From positions 91,172-144,083 of the forward strand of contig NZ_JAAHHW010000018.1 of the NCBI RefSeq assembly GCF_010692325.1: a stretch of DNA of 52,912 bases, given 5' to 3'. This document shows positions 14,682-23,459 of the stretch, one piece after another. Origin of the DNA: Moorena sp. SIO3I8 (GTDB taxonomy: Bacteria > Cyanobacteriota > Cyanobacteriia > Cyanobacteriales > Coleofasciculaceae). A program made the position numbers and the translations under genes. Every line of letters starts with the position of its first letter. Within the stretch, counting starts at the first letter, position 1. The notes beneath the pieces were generated by a model. It had not been told where the DNA came from and did not search any database. It was given only the letters and a program-made list of their open reading frames with translations.

Positions 14682-15194
14682 ATGAGTAAGGTTCTGATTA
14701 TCGATACATCGATTCTCTGCGTTTACTTGGAAGTTCCTGGAAAAGAGACTTGTGGGTCTGGTAATAATAAATGGAATAAGCAGCGAGTTGTTGAGCTTTT
14801 GGAAACAGAAGAAAAAGCATCGACAACATTTGTACTACCCTTGGCTGCTATTATTGAAACTGGTAATCATATTGCTCAAGCTAGAATAAAAAGGTATGAA
14901 ACTGCCCAAGCTTTAGCTGAGATTATGGAGAAAGCAGCAGATGAAAAAACACCTTGGGCAGCTTTCACTGATCAGTCAGTGCTTTGGGACGCTCAAGGAC
15001 TGAAAAAGTTAGCAGTCGAATGGTCTCAACTCGCAGCACAAAAAGTTTCAATAGGTGATGCTACCATCAAAACTGTAGCAGAATTCTACGCAAAAACTGG
15101 TTGCCAGGTGGAGATTCTTACTGGTGATCATGGACTTAAGGCATACCAACCCACTACACCAGCCCCAATTCCCAGACGCAGGAGAAGTAGATGA
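14682..15194 (+). CDS. PIN-like nuclease, partner of the ATPase
   Basis: This 170 aa protein shows the four acidic positions of a PIN-like fold: D8 in LIIDTS, E59 in AAIIETGNH, D126 in SIGDATI and D149 in ILTGDHGLKAY. PIN domains are Mg-dependent ribonucleases. It ends in PRRRRSR, a basic tail that could bind nucleic acid. The ATG is 2 bases after the ATPase stop, so the pair is a tight operon. Codon use and A+T content look like the ATPase gene. The family call rests on the acidic spacing and the secondary-structure pattern, not on a search. Confidence 0.7.
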   Translation: MSKVLIIDTSILCVYLEVPGKETCGSGNNKWNKQRVVELLETEEKASTTFVLPLAAIIETGNHIAQARIKRYETAQALAEIMEKAADEKTPWAAFTDQSVLWDAQGLKKLAVEWSQLAAQKVSIGDATIKTVAEFYAKTGCQVEILTGDHGLKAYQPTTPAPIPRRRRSR

Positions 15195-15552
15195 GCTGAG
15201 GGCGTGACAAGTGCTTACGCATTTTGTAGGGTGAGCATTGCCTGTTTCCCACTCCCCTACCTGCCCGAATTCACCAAAGCAATGCCCACCAACCTTTGAG
15301 AATGCGATCGCGGCATTAGTATTTTATCCTCACACTATAGGTTATTTTCACTTCCTCCTAATCTTAATGGGTAGTGCTATATCTCCTCTTATCTCCTCTT
15401 GATATTTTCCCCCCGCGCCCCCGCCCCACACTCCCTGTTTAACCCTAAATGTAAAAAACCTACCCCTACTCCCTACTCCCTACTCCCTACTCCCTACTCC
15501 CTACTCCCTACTCCCTACTCCCTACTCCCTGTTCCCTTTGGAAAATTAACAA
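15195..15552. repeat. Repeat-rich gap with STRR array
   Basis: A degenerate TAGGGTGAGCATTGCC...GCAATGCCCACC inverted-end element lies at about 15226-15292, followed by a HIP1 site and a nine-unit CCCTACT array at 15464-15536. No gene is seen. Confidence 0.75.
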
Positions 15553-16596
15553 TTAACAAACTGTCATCAGCAGATCCTGATGCATCCTTGCCCGGTCTAC
15601 CAATGACTGAATTTGGTCTTTAGTCAATGGTTCACCATTAGCATAGTGTTCTAGCCAGGTTTTACTAATCACATTTGGGTCATCTGGTAAACTAGCAACA
15701 TCCCATCCAGGTAAATCCAGTTGCTCCATCAAGTAGTTAACTTTAGGGTCATAACTGAGGGCAAAACATCGACATTCTTCCGCTGCTGCCATAATCAAAC
15801 TGTGGTAGCGCATCCCAATCGCCATTTCCACCCCGCGAAATAATCCTTTTAATTCTCTAGGGTCTTCTATACAAAAGATCTGATGGGGACCGGTTAACTG
15901 AGACGCAATAGATTGAGCAATGGTCAAATCTCGGGAAGCTTGGAAAGGGACTAATAAAATACAGGTTTGTGTCGCTTTCTGAAAATCCACTAAGGCATGG
16001 GTCAGATTATTCAGGCGTTTGGGAGTTAGGGTAGAATGCGATCGCAAAGTAACTGCTACTCTTGGTGCTGGTAAATCCCACAATCCTGGTACAGGTTTGG
16101 AGTCTAATGCCCAAACTGGATCGGGAGCCATAATAAACGGAATTTCCCAATCCGCTAGGAGTGTCGCTGAGCCATAATCCCTGACACTGACTGCTGTACA
16201 TCCGGTGAAGGACCGCTGGGCTAGCCAACCAATCAGCCGACGCTTAATTGGACCAACCCCCTGGGCCCAAGCAATGGTTTTCAGACCCATCCTTTGAGCT
16301 AATCCCATTAAACCACAGTAGTAGAGAGGACTAGCGGCACTAGTCACATCTTGGATTAAACTACCACCCCCCCAGATGAATAGTTCCGAAAAGCGCATGG
16401 CCTTGAGCACTGGTAGGGTAGACATGCGATCGCAACTTTCTACTCCATAGCGCTGACGAGTTTGACTAGGGTTACCGGAAAGGACTATCGGCTTCACTGA
16501 CTTTGGGAGCATTTGCAGCAGTGACGCTAACAAGGCTTCATCGCCACCGTTGCCCTTGCCGTAATATCCACATAAAACTGCTTTGACTTGCTTCAT
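15553..16596 (-). CDS. csaB: Polysaccharide pyruvyl transferase CsaB
   Basis: This 347 aa protein begins VKAVLCGYYGKGNGGDEALL, the typical CsaB opening, with FIWGGGSLIQDVTS and GMRYHSLIMAAAEE further on, the conserved glycine-rich and histidine motifs of the family. CsaB adds ketal-linked pyruvate from PEP to a cell-wall polysaccharide, which anchors S-layer-type proteins in other bacteria. It lies 7 kb outside the polysaccharide cluster and is probably single-gene transcribed. A MITE sits in its upstream region (16666-16732). Confidence 0.9.
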   Translation of the reverse strand: MKQVKAVLCGYYGKGNGGDEALLASLLQMLPKSVKPIVLSGNPSQTRQRYGVESCDRMSTLPVLKAMRFSELFIWGGGSLIQDVTSAASPLYYCGLMGLAQRMGLKTIAWAQGVGPIKRRLIGWLAQRSFTGCTAVSVRDYGSATLLADWEIPFIMAPDPVWALDSKPVPGLWDLPAPRVAVTLRSHSTLTPKRLNNLTHALVDFQKATQTCILLVPFQASRDLTIAQSIASQLTGPHQIFCIEDPRELKGLFRGVEMAIGMRYHSLIMAAAEECRCFALSYDPKVNYLMEQLDLPGWDVASLPDDPNVISKTWLEHYANGEPLTKDQIQSLVDRARMHQDLLMTVC

Positions 16597-16665
16597 GCCT
16601 TCAACTCGTCCTGCCTACGACTCCCTATATTCCCATCCGTGAGTGTAAAAAAAATGCCAATTAAA

Positions 16666-16732
16666 GTAGGGTGGGCAAAGTAATATTATCTAGAATACTC
16701 ACGCATAACCAAACTATTTTTGCCCACCCTAC
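16666..16732. repeat. MITE-like element, GTAGGGTGGGC ends
   Basis: A 67-base element begins GTAGGGTGGGCAAAG and ends TTTTTGCCCACCCTAC, the same inverted ends as at 12163-12226 and 12276-12341, with an unrelated AT-rich middle. Confidence 0.75.
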
Positions 16733-16788
16733 AAGCTATAGTGCCATCCGTTAGATCCGTTAACCCATCAATTGCCCCTGATTGGAGC

Positions 16789-18318
16789 TTATTGCATCCG
16801 ATCAATAGTACGATATTGAATGGCTTCAGCAACATGTTGGGTTTTAAGGTCATCATCACCACTCAGGTCGGCAATGGTACGGGCAACTTTGAGAATACGG
16901 TCGGTGCCTCTAGCAGAAAGACCAAGTTTGCGAATAGCCCCTTCTAATACATTACGGGAAGTATCATCTAATTTACAGAATCGACGTAGATGATGGCTTT
17001 GCATCTGAGCATTGCAATGAAGAGTGGGTTCAGTGTGGAAGCGGTGATGAGTGCGATCGCGTGCGACTTGGACTCGTTCTCGCACCGGTGCTGATTCTTC
17101 TCCTGTAGACTCTCTAGTGATTTCTTCAGGTTTAAGCCGATTCACAGCTACTTGTAAATCAATGCGATCCATTAATGGTCCTGATAGCTTCGACCAATAT
17201 TGTTCCCGTTGGCGAGGGGAACAGGTGCAAGGTTGGATCGGGTCACCAAAGTATCCACAGGGACAGGGATTGGTACTAGCCACTAAGGTAAACTGAGCAG
17301 GAAACTGTACCGATTGGCGGGTGCGGGAAATAGTGACTTGTCCGTCTTCCAAAGGTTGGCGTAGGAACTCTAAGACATTGCGCTTGAATTCTGTCAACTC
17401 GTCTAAAAATAGAACTCCCCGGTGGGCTAAGGAAATTTCTCCCGGTTTCGGAAAACTACCACCACCCACAAGAGATGGGCCAGAGGCGGAATGATGGGGA
17501 CTGCGAAAAGGGCGATCGCAGATCAGTTTGCCGCGATTTTTCAATAAGCCAGCAACAGAATAAATTTGAGTGACTTCCAAAGCTTCAGCAAAACTCAACG
17601 GTGGCAAAATTCCCGGTAATCGTCGCGCCAACATCGTTTTACCACTGCCAGGAGGACCGACAAAGATTAAATTATGTCCCCCAGCCGCAGCAATTTCTAA
17701 CGCTCGACGCCCATGAGCCTGACCTTTAACATCCTTCAAATCCGGTGCAGTGGACTGGGTTACTTGCAACTGCCCCACGCTATCAATCTCTACCGGTGAA
17801 TAGCGGTTTGGCTGGTTAAGGAAATCAGCAACATCTGATAGGTGCTCAAATCCATACACAGTGATGCCATTCACCACTGCAGCTTCTGTAGCATTGTCAG
17901 CAGGAACCACTAACCCAGTAATTCCCATTTGCTTTGCTGCCGCAGCAATTGGAAGTACACCAGCCACAGGTCGCAAACTGCCATCAAGGGACACTTCTCC
18001 GAGAAATAGGTGGTCTCCCAATAACTGAGGATTTAACTGTTCCGATGCCGCTAAAATACCAACACTGATCGGTAAATCAAAACTAGGACCTTCTTTCCGT
18101 AAGTCAGCCGGGGTCAGGTTAATCACAATCTTGCGTATCGGAAAGGCAAAACCAGCATTTTTCAGTGCTGCTTTCACCCGTTCTCGCGACTCTTGGACAG
18201 CGGTATCCGGTAAACCAACGACTACAATTCCCGGTAAGCCACCGGACACATCTACTTCAACCCCTACTTTTACAGCATCAATGCCGATAATTGAACCACT
18301 CCAAACCCTAGCCAGCAT
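16789..18318 (-). CDS. YifB/ComM family Mg-chelatase-like AAA+ ATPase
   Basis: A 509 aa protein starting MLARVWSGSIIGIDAVKVGV, the usual start of the family. A Lon-like N-terminal domain (about 1-170) is followed by the AAA+ core, with Walker A GPPGSGKT at about 221-228, VLFLDELTEF (Walker B) and an Mg-chelatase C-terminal domain. ComM relatives act as helicases promoting branch migration in natural transformation; that role here is inference. The frame is open for another 36 codons upstream (to 18426), but that stretch is MITE sequence and should not be counted. Confidence 0.9.
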   Translation of the reverse strand: MLARVWSGSIIGIDAVKVGVEVDVSGGLPGIVVVGLPDTAVQESRERVKAALKNAGFAFPIRKIVINLTPADLRKEGPSFDLPISVGILAASEQLNPQLLGDHLFLGEVSLDGSLRPVAGVLPIAAAAKQMGITGLVVPADNATEAAVVNGITVYGFEHLSDVADFLNQPNRYSPVEIDSVGQLQVTQSTAPDLKDVKGQAHGRRALEIAAAGGHNLIFVGPPGSGKTMLARRLPGILPPLSFAEALEVTQIYSVAGLLKNRGKLICDRPFRSPHHSASGPSLVGGGSFPKPGEISLAHRGVLFLDELTEFKRNVLEFLRQPLEDGQVTISRTRQSVQFPAQFTLVASTNPCPCGYFGDPIQPCTCSPRQREQYWSKLSGPLMDRIDLQVAVNRLKPEEITRESTGEESAPVRERVQVARDRTHHRFHTEPTLHCNAQMQSHHLRRFCKLDDTSRNVLEGAIRKLGLSARGTDRILKVARTIADLSGDDDLKTQHVAEAIQYRTIDRMQ

Positions 18319-18360
18319 AGTGTTAGCCTGATACGTGTTTTGGGACAAGGAAAAAATAAG

Positions 18361-18471
18361 AGGACTTACGCGGTTAAGTGTCTTTCGCCCCCCTAGCCCC
18401 CCAATTCTGGGGGGTAATGATGTCAAAGTCCCCCAGAATTGGGGTATTTAGGGGGCAAATGCGTAAGTCCT
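18361..18471. repeat. MITE with AGGACTTACGC inverted ends
   Basis: A 111-base element has perfect 11-base terminal inverted repeats AGGACTTACGC/GCGTAAGTCCT. Inside are CCCCCCAATTCTGGGGGG and its inverted partner, able to fold into a long hairpin. The core recurs, inverted, at 35903-35976. Confidence 0.8.
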
Positions 18472-18917
18472 GAATAAAATAAGGGGAGAGTGGGAAAACT
18501 CCCCATCTCCCTATTACCAGTCTCACTTTTTCCTTCGTTTCTCTTTTTAGAAACCTTCACTTAAAGGCAAGTATAGTGCTTATCGCCTGGAGAGTTTAAC
18601 CGGAAAATTACATAAATACTGATATCCTGTTCATAACAGGGATGTAACCTAGGATTTTCGGGGAATCGGGAATCGGGAATCGGGAATCGGGAATCGGGAA
18701 TCGGGAATCGGTAATCAGTAATCAGTAATCTTACGACCATTACCCATTAGCAATTACCTATTACCAAAAATCCAGGGACTACTTGGGAAGACATTAATCC
18801 AACAGCCCCTTCTACCGTCAAGTAGGAATTGATCTGATTCGTCGTATCTTGCGCCAGGAAAGGAACGCTGGGCGGCTCGAATGCCTTGGGCGAAGGCCAG
18901 ATGCCCGTTGGCGGAAG
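18472..18917. repeat. Intergenic with GGGAATC heptamer array
   Basis: About eight GGGAATC units lie at 18660-18715, then TAATCAG and CATTACC-type simple repeats. A following stretch (18780-18917) can be read as protein-like debris (GIDLIRRILRQERNAGRLE) but has no start and soon stops. No intact gene is seen. Confidence 0.6.
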
Positions 18918-18971
18918 AAATAGGTACTGTACCTATTAAATAGGTACTGACAAGCTAGTTAGTACCTATTT
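18918..18971. promoter_or_regulatory. Nested AAATAGGTAC dyads
   Basis: AAATAGGTACTGTACCTATT is immediately followed by a second AAATAGGTAC and, after 13 bases, GTACCTATTT. This gives two overlapping dyads that can form alternative hairpins or a double operator. No adjacent gene is obvious; it may be an end of a mobile-element remnant. Confidence 0.35.
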
Positions 18972-19412
18972 AAGGGGAATTTCCGTTGGAGAAGCTGTGT
19001 GCTCAGGCTTGTGTTCGCACCTTCAAAGCCCCGTGGCAACCACAACCGTTGCTCATCTGAACGAAATACCAGCTTTTTTTACCGGCGTTGCTAAATCACG
19101 GTATGATTTCACTAACTGGCGATGTTCCAAAAGAACCGTTTCCCGAACGCTTTTTGAAAAATCCATCACATCAATCACAGTTTAATTCTAAAGGCCGGTT
19201 TCCGCCTATTGAGAAAACTTCGTTTGGGGAGTTGGGAGTTGGTTGGGAAGGAGTTCCAGGGGAATTATGGGCGATCGCGTAGCGTGCGCCGGTGCGCAAT
19301 CGCGTAGAGGATTAGATTCACTCAACCTCCCGCCATCGGGAGGTTGTAGGCATAGTCTCACACTCGTGGGCTCAAGGGTTGCTTTCATGTCCAAGTTTGT
19401 CGCCTTCTCACT
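18972..19412. mobile_element. Probable IS200/IS605-type remnant
   Basis: The stretch has no intact gene. At 19323-19346 is a perfect 10-base stem CAACCTCCCG-CCAT-CGGGAGGTTG preceded by GATTCACT, reminiscent of the imperfect-palindrome ends of IS200/IS605 elements. Short open frames on both strands look like debris. Identification is by resemblance only. Confidence 0.3.
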
Positions 19413-20105
19413 TTATCTGATTTCTGGAGGAAGCGATTGCCAATCATCTTGTTCGATGCGAGCCACTAACTCAAACCACCCTTTCCCATCCGGTCGAAAT
19501 ACTACTGCTTCTCCCTGAGCGACCTTTAAACCAGTTAGAGCCTTAATGTTTGTACTGTGGGCAGATAAAACCGTATTCGTCCCTACCCTGGGGACTGTCT
19601 GTAGCATCTCATGAAGATTTTTCCAAAGCCCTACTGGATCATAACTGGGTGTGTCTGGAATAGCGTTTAGGCTTTTGACAACTTCGATCTCCGCCACATC
19701 CTCATTGAAAGCATACCAAAGTGTTTCGATGCAGCGACAAGCCGGACTTGCCAGGACTCTACCTACAGGGATGTTGAGCTGTTTAAAATGCTCTCCAACA
19801 TTCTGCATATCGACCAAACCATCAGCACTTAAGGGTCGTCCAGGATCTAAACACTCTTGAAACTGGTCAGGCAATTGGTCAACCGCATCTGGTCGCACAT
19901 TTCTGACAGCATTTCCGTGTCTAAAATAAATGACATGACCCCCTTTTTGCAAAGTACTCAATAGTTCTGCGGCAGTAGAGTCACCCTCAATCGTCAGTGC
20001 TTTTGCTTCTGGGGACGAGCTTTGCAATCCCACAAGAGCAAGGCTTAAGGCGACAACAGCAGAACTAATGAAACTAAACCCTTTGATGCTGTTCCTTTTT
20101 TTCAT
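19413..20105 (-). CDS. Exported histidine phosphatase family protein
   Basis: This 230 aa protein has an N-terminal signal peptide (basic MKKRNSIKG, hydrophobic about 10-27, cleavage probably near ALVGLQ or KALT). The histidine-phosphatase motif R62-H63-G64 follows in VIYFRHGNAV. The second conserved region VLASPACRCIETL and the distal LSAHSTN (second catalytic histidine) are present. The family removes phosphates from varied substrates through a phosphohistidine; this one should act in the periplasm. GLQ-S-SS is not a lipobox. No co-oriented neighbour is close, so it is probably transcribed alone. Confidence 0.85.
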   Translation of the reverse strand: MKKRNSIKGFSFISSAVVALSLALVGLQSSSPEAKALTIEGDSTAAELLSTLQKGGHVIYFRHGNAVRNVRPDAVDQLPDQFQECLDPGRPLSADGLVDMQNVGEHFKQLNIPVGRVLASPACRCIETLWYAFNEDVAEIEVVKSLNAIPDTPSYDPVGLWKNLHEMLQTVPRVGTNTVLSAHSTNIKALTGLKVAQGEAVVFRPDGKGWFELVARIEQDDWQSLPPEIR

Positions 20106-20767
20106 GATTAATTAATTAGTACAGGTTAGTACAGAGCAAACACATCTAAATTTTATTGACATCCGTCATTGGTAATTACTCATTGGTAATTACTCATTGG
20201 TCATTAAGTTGTTGTTGTTTTGACTTCATGGTGTTGCTGATTATGGCTATGATTGTGCTCCCCTAGCCCCTTAATTTTGATACCGCTGGCGAAACATTTA
20301 TTAACAAGCTGAAAGCCCTAACCAACCGGGACTTTAGCAAAATCAAATGATCGCGCATTCACACTTCAATTCAGCAACACCTGCCACAGATTGTGATTGA
20401 CTTAGCGCAACTTTTGGCGTTGCTGAATAGAGCAATGAATAGGAGTAGAGTGGGCATCCTGCCCGCCCGAAGATTGTATAGCACTACGCATTAAGCTTAG
20501 GACATTCCTAAACTCAGCAAACTTAGTCATAGCTTACTTCTGACTTCTGACTTCTAACTTCTGACTTGCGCGTAGCGCTATAACGGGCAAGATGCCCATT
20601 CCACGGCAAGATGCCTATTCCACAGGTGCGACCCGTGGCGAATTTAATAATTAGATGCGGAAAGCGCACCTAAAAACTCTTAAAATCATTCCATTATTAA
20701 GCAACGCCCAACTTTTTACACCTAGACCTGGGTGCGCTATTGCCGCACCCAGCACAGGATGTTGGGT
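20106..20767. mobile_element. IS remnants and repeats, no intact gene
   Basis: A plus-strand fragment at about 20278-20350 ends AGETFINKLKALTNRDFSK-IK-stop and is followed by TTCAATTCAGCAACACC, which looks like a transposase tail plus element end. At 20458-20712 are inverted GGGCAAGATGCCCATTCC repeats and TTAAAATCATTCCATTATTA plus AGCAACGCCC, the inverse of the repeat edge at 1434-1465. Simple TTCTGACTTC repeats lie at about 20536-20565. These are probably remnants of at least two elements. Confidence 0.45.
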
Positions 20768-20992
20768 TTAGTTATTTGGATAAGATTCAGCAGGTTTTTG
20801 GGAATCTTCATCTGTGAGAGTTTTGTAAGGCATGCCGTCAAATTTCTCACTTTTACTGACTCGATAGTAGGCGCTCACAAAGGTCAATACAAAGATGATC
20901 CAGATACCAACACCCCAAATTACATACTTATGTAGTTCCTGGATCGATACTGTTTTTTTTGTGAGCTTAACTGTTGTTGTTGATTGTTGCAT
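20768..20992 (-). CDS. Small one-helix membrane protein, unknown
   Basis: This 74 aa protein has a Thr/Lys-rich N-terminus (about 1-20), one membrane helix (about 24-44, VIWGVGIWIIFVLTFVSAYY) and a polar tail ending ESYPNN. I do not recognise it. It lies on the same strand as the two membrane proteins 21508-21981 and 22032-22658, separated from them by 515 bases of repeats. The topology (short N-terminus, single helix) resembles small subunits of membrane complexes, which is suggestive only. Confidence 0.55.
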   Translation of the reverse strand: MQQSTTTVKLTKKTVSIQELHKYVIWGVGIWIIFVLTFVSAYYRVSKSEKFDGMPYKTLTDEDSQKPAESYPNN

Positions 20993-21507
<515 letters not shown>

Positions 21508-21981
21508 CTACTTAGGCATGAGCGGTAAATAGGGAAAAATTGGATGCCAGTTCATAATTGTGGCAGCGGCGATGAACGTAAATAGCCAAAAGATCAGGGT
21601 CTTTGCCTGGACTTGGCGATTCTGCCAAAGTTGAGCCAAGATAAACCAACTGAGAAGCCATCCTACTAGCATTACCGTTTCTTTGCCAGAGTAGCTGCCG
21701 ATCTCGCCATAAATTGGATCTGGATTCCGACTGCCTGGAATCCAACCCCCTAGATCCCAAACAATTTTGTTCCAAACTTTGTAAATGGATGTTAGGTGTT
21801 GGTTAACCATTAACAGGAAACAACTAAATGCAGCGCTAAGCAATGCCGCTGCTGCTGGTCCAGAGAGCGTTGGGGGAGATTTAGAGCCAGAGGCTAAACC
21901 CTTTGGAAATTGTTTAAGCTGTGTCCAAAATTGGCTGTATAGAGGTTGAGTAGAAAGGTCTTGAGAGGAGTGTTGAGACAT
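21508..21981 (-). CDS. Membrane protein, unknown (three helices)
   Basis: This 157 aa protein has a hydrophilic N-terminus of about 40 residues, then helices at about 43-62, 103-117 and 127-145, ending in NWHPIFPYLPLMPK. I do not recognise the family. Its start lies 50 bases from the stop of the upstream membrane gene 22032-22658, so the two are probably one operon and may form a complex. The NWHP near the last helix is a possible metal or haem ligand site; that is speculation. Confidence 0.65.
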   Translation of the reverse strand: MSQHSSQDLSTQPLYSQFWTQLKQFPKGLASGSKSPPTLSGPAAAALLSAAFSCFLLMVNQHLTSIYKVWNKIVWDLGGWIPGSRNPDPIYGEIGSYSGKETVMLVGWLLSWFILAQLWQNRQVQAKTLIFWLFTFIAAATIMNWHPIFPYLPLMPK

Positions 21982-22031
21982 TTTTCTTGAGCAATATTCT
22001 ACAGAGAAAGAATTTTAAAAACAAAAAACAG

Positions 22032-22658
22032 CTATAGACCATGGGTTTTAGCGACATTGAGTCCGCTAATAAAACCACCCAGGGCGAAAAACATCATCGC
22101 CATCAAGGCAATACTGGTAGCTGCTAGTACAGGACGGTTTTTCTTCTCTAAAATTGAGTCGCCATATTTCCAGAGAACCCAGGTGCAGGCAACTCCCAGC
22201 GGCAGAGTAAACAGGACTGTAAATTCGTGATACTCCATGAATAGGTAATGAACCAGCGGAGTATTTTCTCTGATCCAGGCGCGCGCACCCCCCAGAGGAG
22301 CACGGTAGCGCATATAGGCCCAATTACCAGAAACGATTGCCAAAAAAGCTAAGCAAGATGACCAAAAGGTCAATGTGCGGACTTGGGGCAAGATCTTAGC
22401 AGACCCTCTTAACAAAGGAAAAGCCAGATGTCCTGCATAGGCAATAACCAGCACTGCTAACATCGCAGCAGACCCATGGATAGCTCCCATTGTCCGTTGC
22501 CAGGGGCTAGGGCTTAACAAACTAACAACAGGTAAAAACAGGAATAGACCAGCAGATAGAATGCCAATGCCGTAGACGCACACAGTTGCAATGTCAATCG
22601 ATCTGGGAAAAGTTGAGGTATGTGTTGAGGTATTTGATTCAATGGATGGTTGCACCAT
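22032..22658 (-). CDS. Five-helix membrane protein with conserved-looking histidines
   Basis: A 208 aa protein with helices at about 23-48, 61-83, 96-112, 146-163 and 178-201. Histidines 61, 77, 137 and 144 lie in or next to helices (GAIHGS, AGHLAF, LVHYL, EYHEF), as in b-type cytochromes or quinone-reactive proteins. I do not recognise a family name. It is first in a two-gene operon with 21508-21981. A role in electron transfer would fit the histidines and the small partner proteins but is inference. Confidence 0.65.
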   Translation of the reverse strand: MVQPSIESNTSTHTSTFPRSIDIATVCVYGIGILSAGLFLFLPVVSLLSPSPWQRTMGAIHGSAAMLAVLVIAYAGHLAFPLLRGSAKILPQVRTLTFWSSCLAFLAIVSGNWAYMRYRAPLGGARAWIRENTPLVHYLFMEYHEFTVLFTLPLGVACTWVLWKYGDSILEKKNRPVLAATSIALMAMMFFALGGFISGLNVAKTHGL

Positions 22659-22690
22659 GATTAAACAAGCAATCTAGAGCTTGATCAGTA

Positions 22691-22850
22691 GCAGGGTAAG
22701 CGTAAGAATGAATACTGACAGGTATTACCCTTAACAATATTGATAATAAAGTGCAATAGTCCTGAAAAGTGCTAAAAATAAAAGCTTAATATTTTCATAA
22801 TATTTGCCCTAGATCACATTTGGGCTCAATTTTTCTTGCCCTTAGCCTGG
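22691..22850. repeat. MITE-like element A with GCAGGGTAAG...CTTAGCCTGG ends
   Basis: This 160-base AT-rich element starts GCAGGGTAAGCGTAAGAAT and ends TTTTTCTTGCCCTTAGCCTGG-type sequence, so it has inverted ends. Its interior (AATATTGATAATAAA, GCTTAATATT, CTCAATTTTTCTTGC) is repeated in opposite orientation at 23256-23404. It lies in the upstream region of the membrane-protein operon. Confidence 0.7.
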
Positions 22851-23255
22851 TTATCAGTAGGCGACCTTTATGATAGCAATTTACATACCTATTGCTATTT
22901 ATTAGTTAATAAAACTGAGATGATGACAGATATTGGGAAATATCAGACAGCAATATGTATTAGATTGTCAAACTTACCCCTCTTACCCCTCTTACTCCTT
23001 TTACCCCTCTTACCACTTTTACACGTTTTACACGCTTATCCTCCCTTCGTCTCTCCCTCTTGCCTATAAGTTTTTTTTATGATAACAATTATTATAACAA
23101 ATGGAATATAACCACAGGGTAAACGCATCTAATTTTCTGAATCATATATATAGTGTTTTTTTAATAAAAAAAACACTATATGTGTAAAATGCCTGGTCAA
23201 TAAGCACAAGAGCATGATCAGCTTATTCAAACACCTGAATATCCGGGGGATACAT
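22851..23255. other. 400-base core between inverted MITEs
   Basis: It contains a CCCCTCTTA tandem stretch (22976-23030, giving a spurious poly-Leu/Pro frame) and a long perfect hairpin at 23148-23181: ATATAGTGTTTTTTT, four-base loop, then its complement. No gene is supported. Confidence 0.6.
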
Positions 23256-23404
23256 GCAGGGTAAGCGCAAGAAAAATTGAGCCAAAATGTGATGTAGGGC
23301 AAGGATTAAGACAATATTAAGCCTTGATGCTCAACACTATTGATTTTTATTATCAATATTTTTTATAAAAATCCTGCCTTATTGATTCTTGCCCTTACCC
23401 TGGC
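23256..23404. repeat. MITE-like element B, inverted copy of A
   Basis: This 149-base element starts GCAGGGTAAGCGCAAGAA and ends TTCTTGCCCTTACCCTGGC. Its reverse complement aligns along its whole length with element A, with small indels. Its right end is 56 bases from the stop of the first glycosyltransferase. Confidence 0.7.
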
Positions 23405-23459
23405 GTTTATAGCGTTTTCAAATCAAATGTGAAACTAGGATTGATGGTATAGCGCTGCG

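Noticed and set aside
15399-15623. 74-codon plus-strand frame
   Set aside because: Heptamer array artefact running into the antisense of csaB.
18319-18426. 36-codon N-terminal extension of the YifB/ComM frame
   Set aside because: Encoded largely by the MITE at 18361-18471; the family starts at MLARVWSG.
22836-23069. 77-codon plus-strand frame with poly-Leu/Pro
   Set aside because: Derived from CCCCTCTTA tandem units; no ribosome site, and it spans the end of a MITE-like element.
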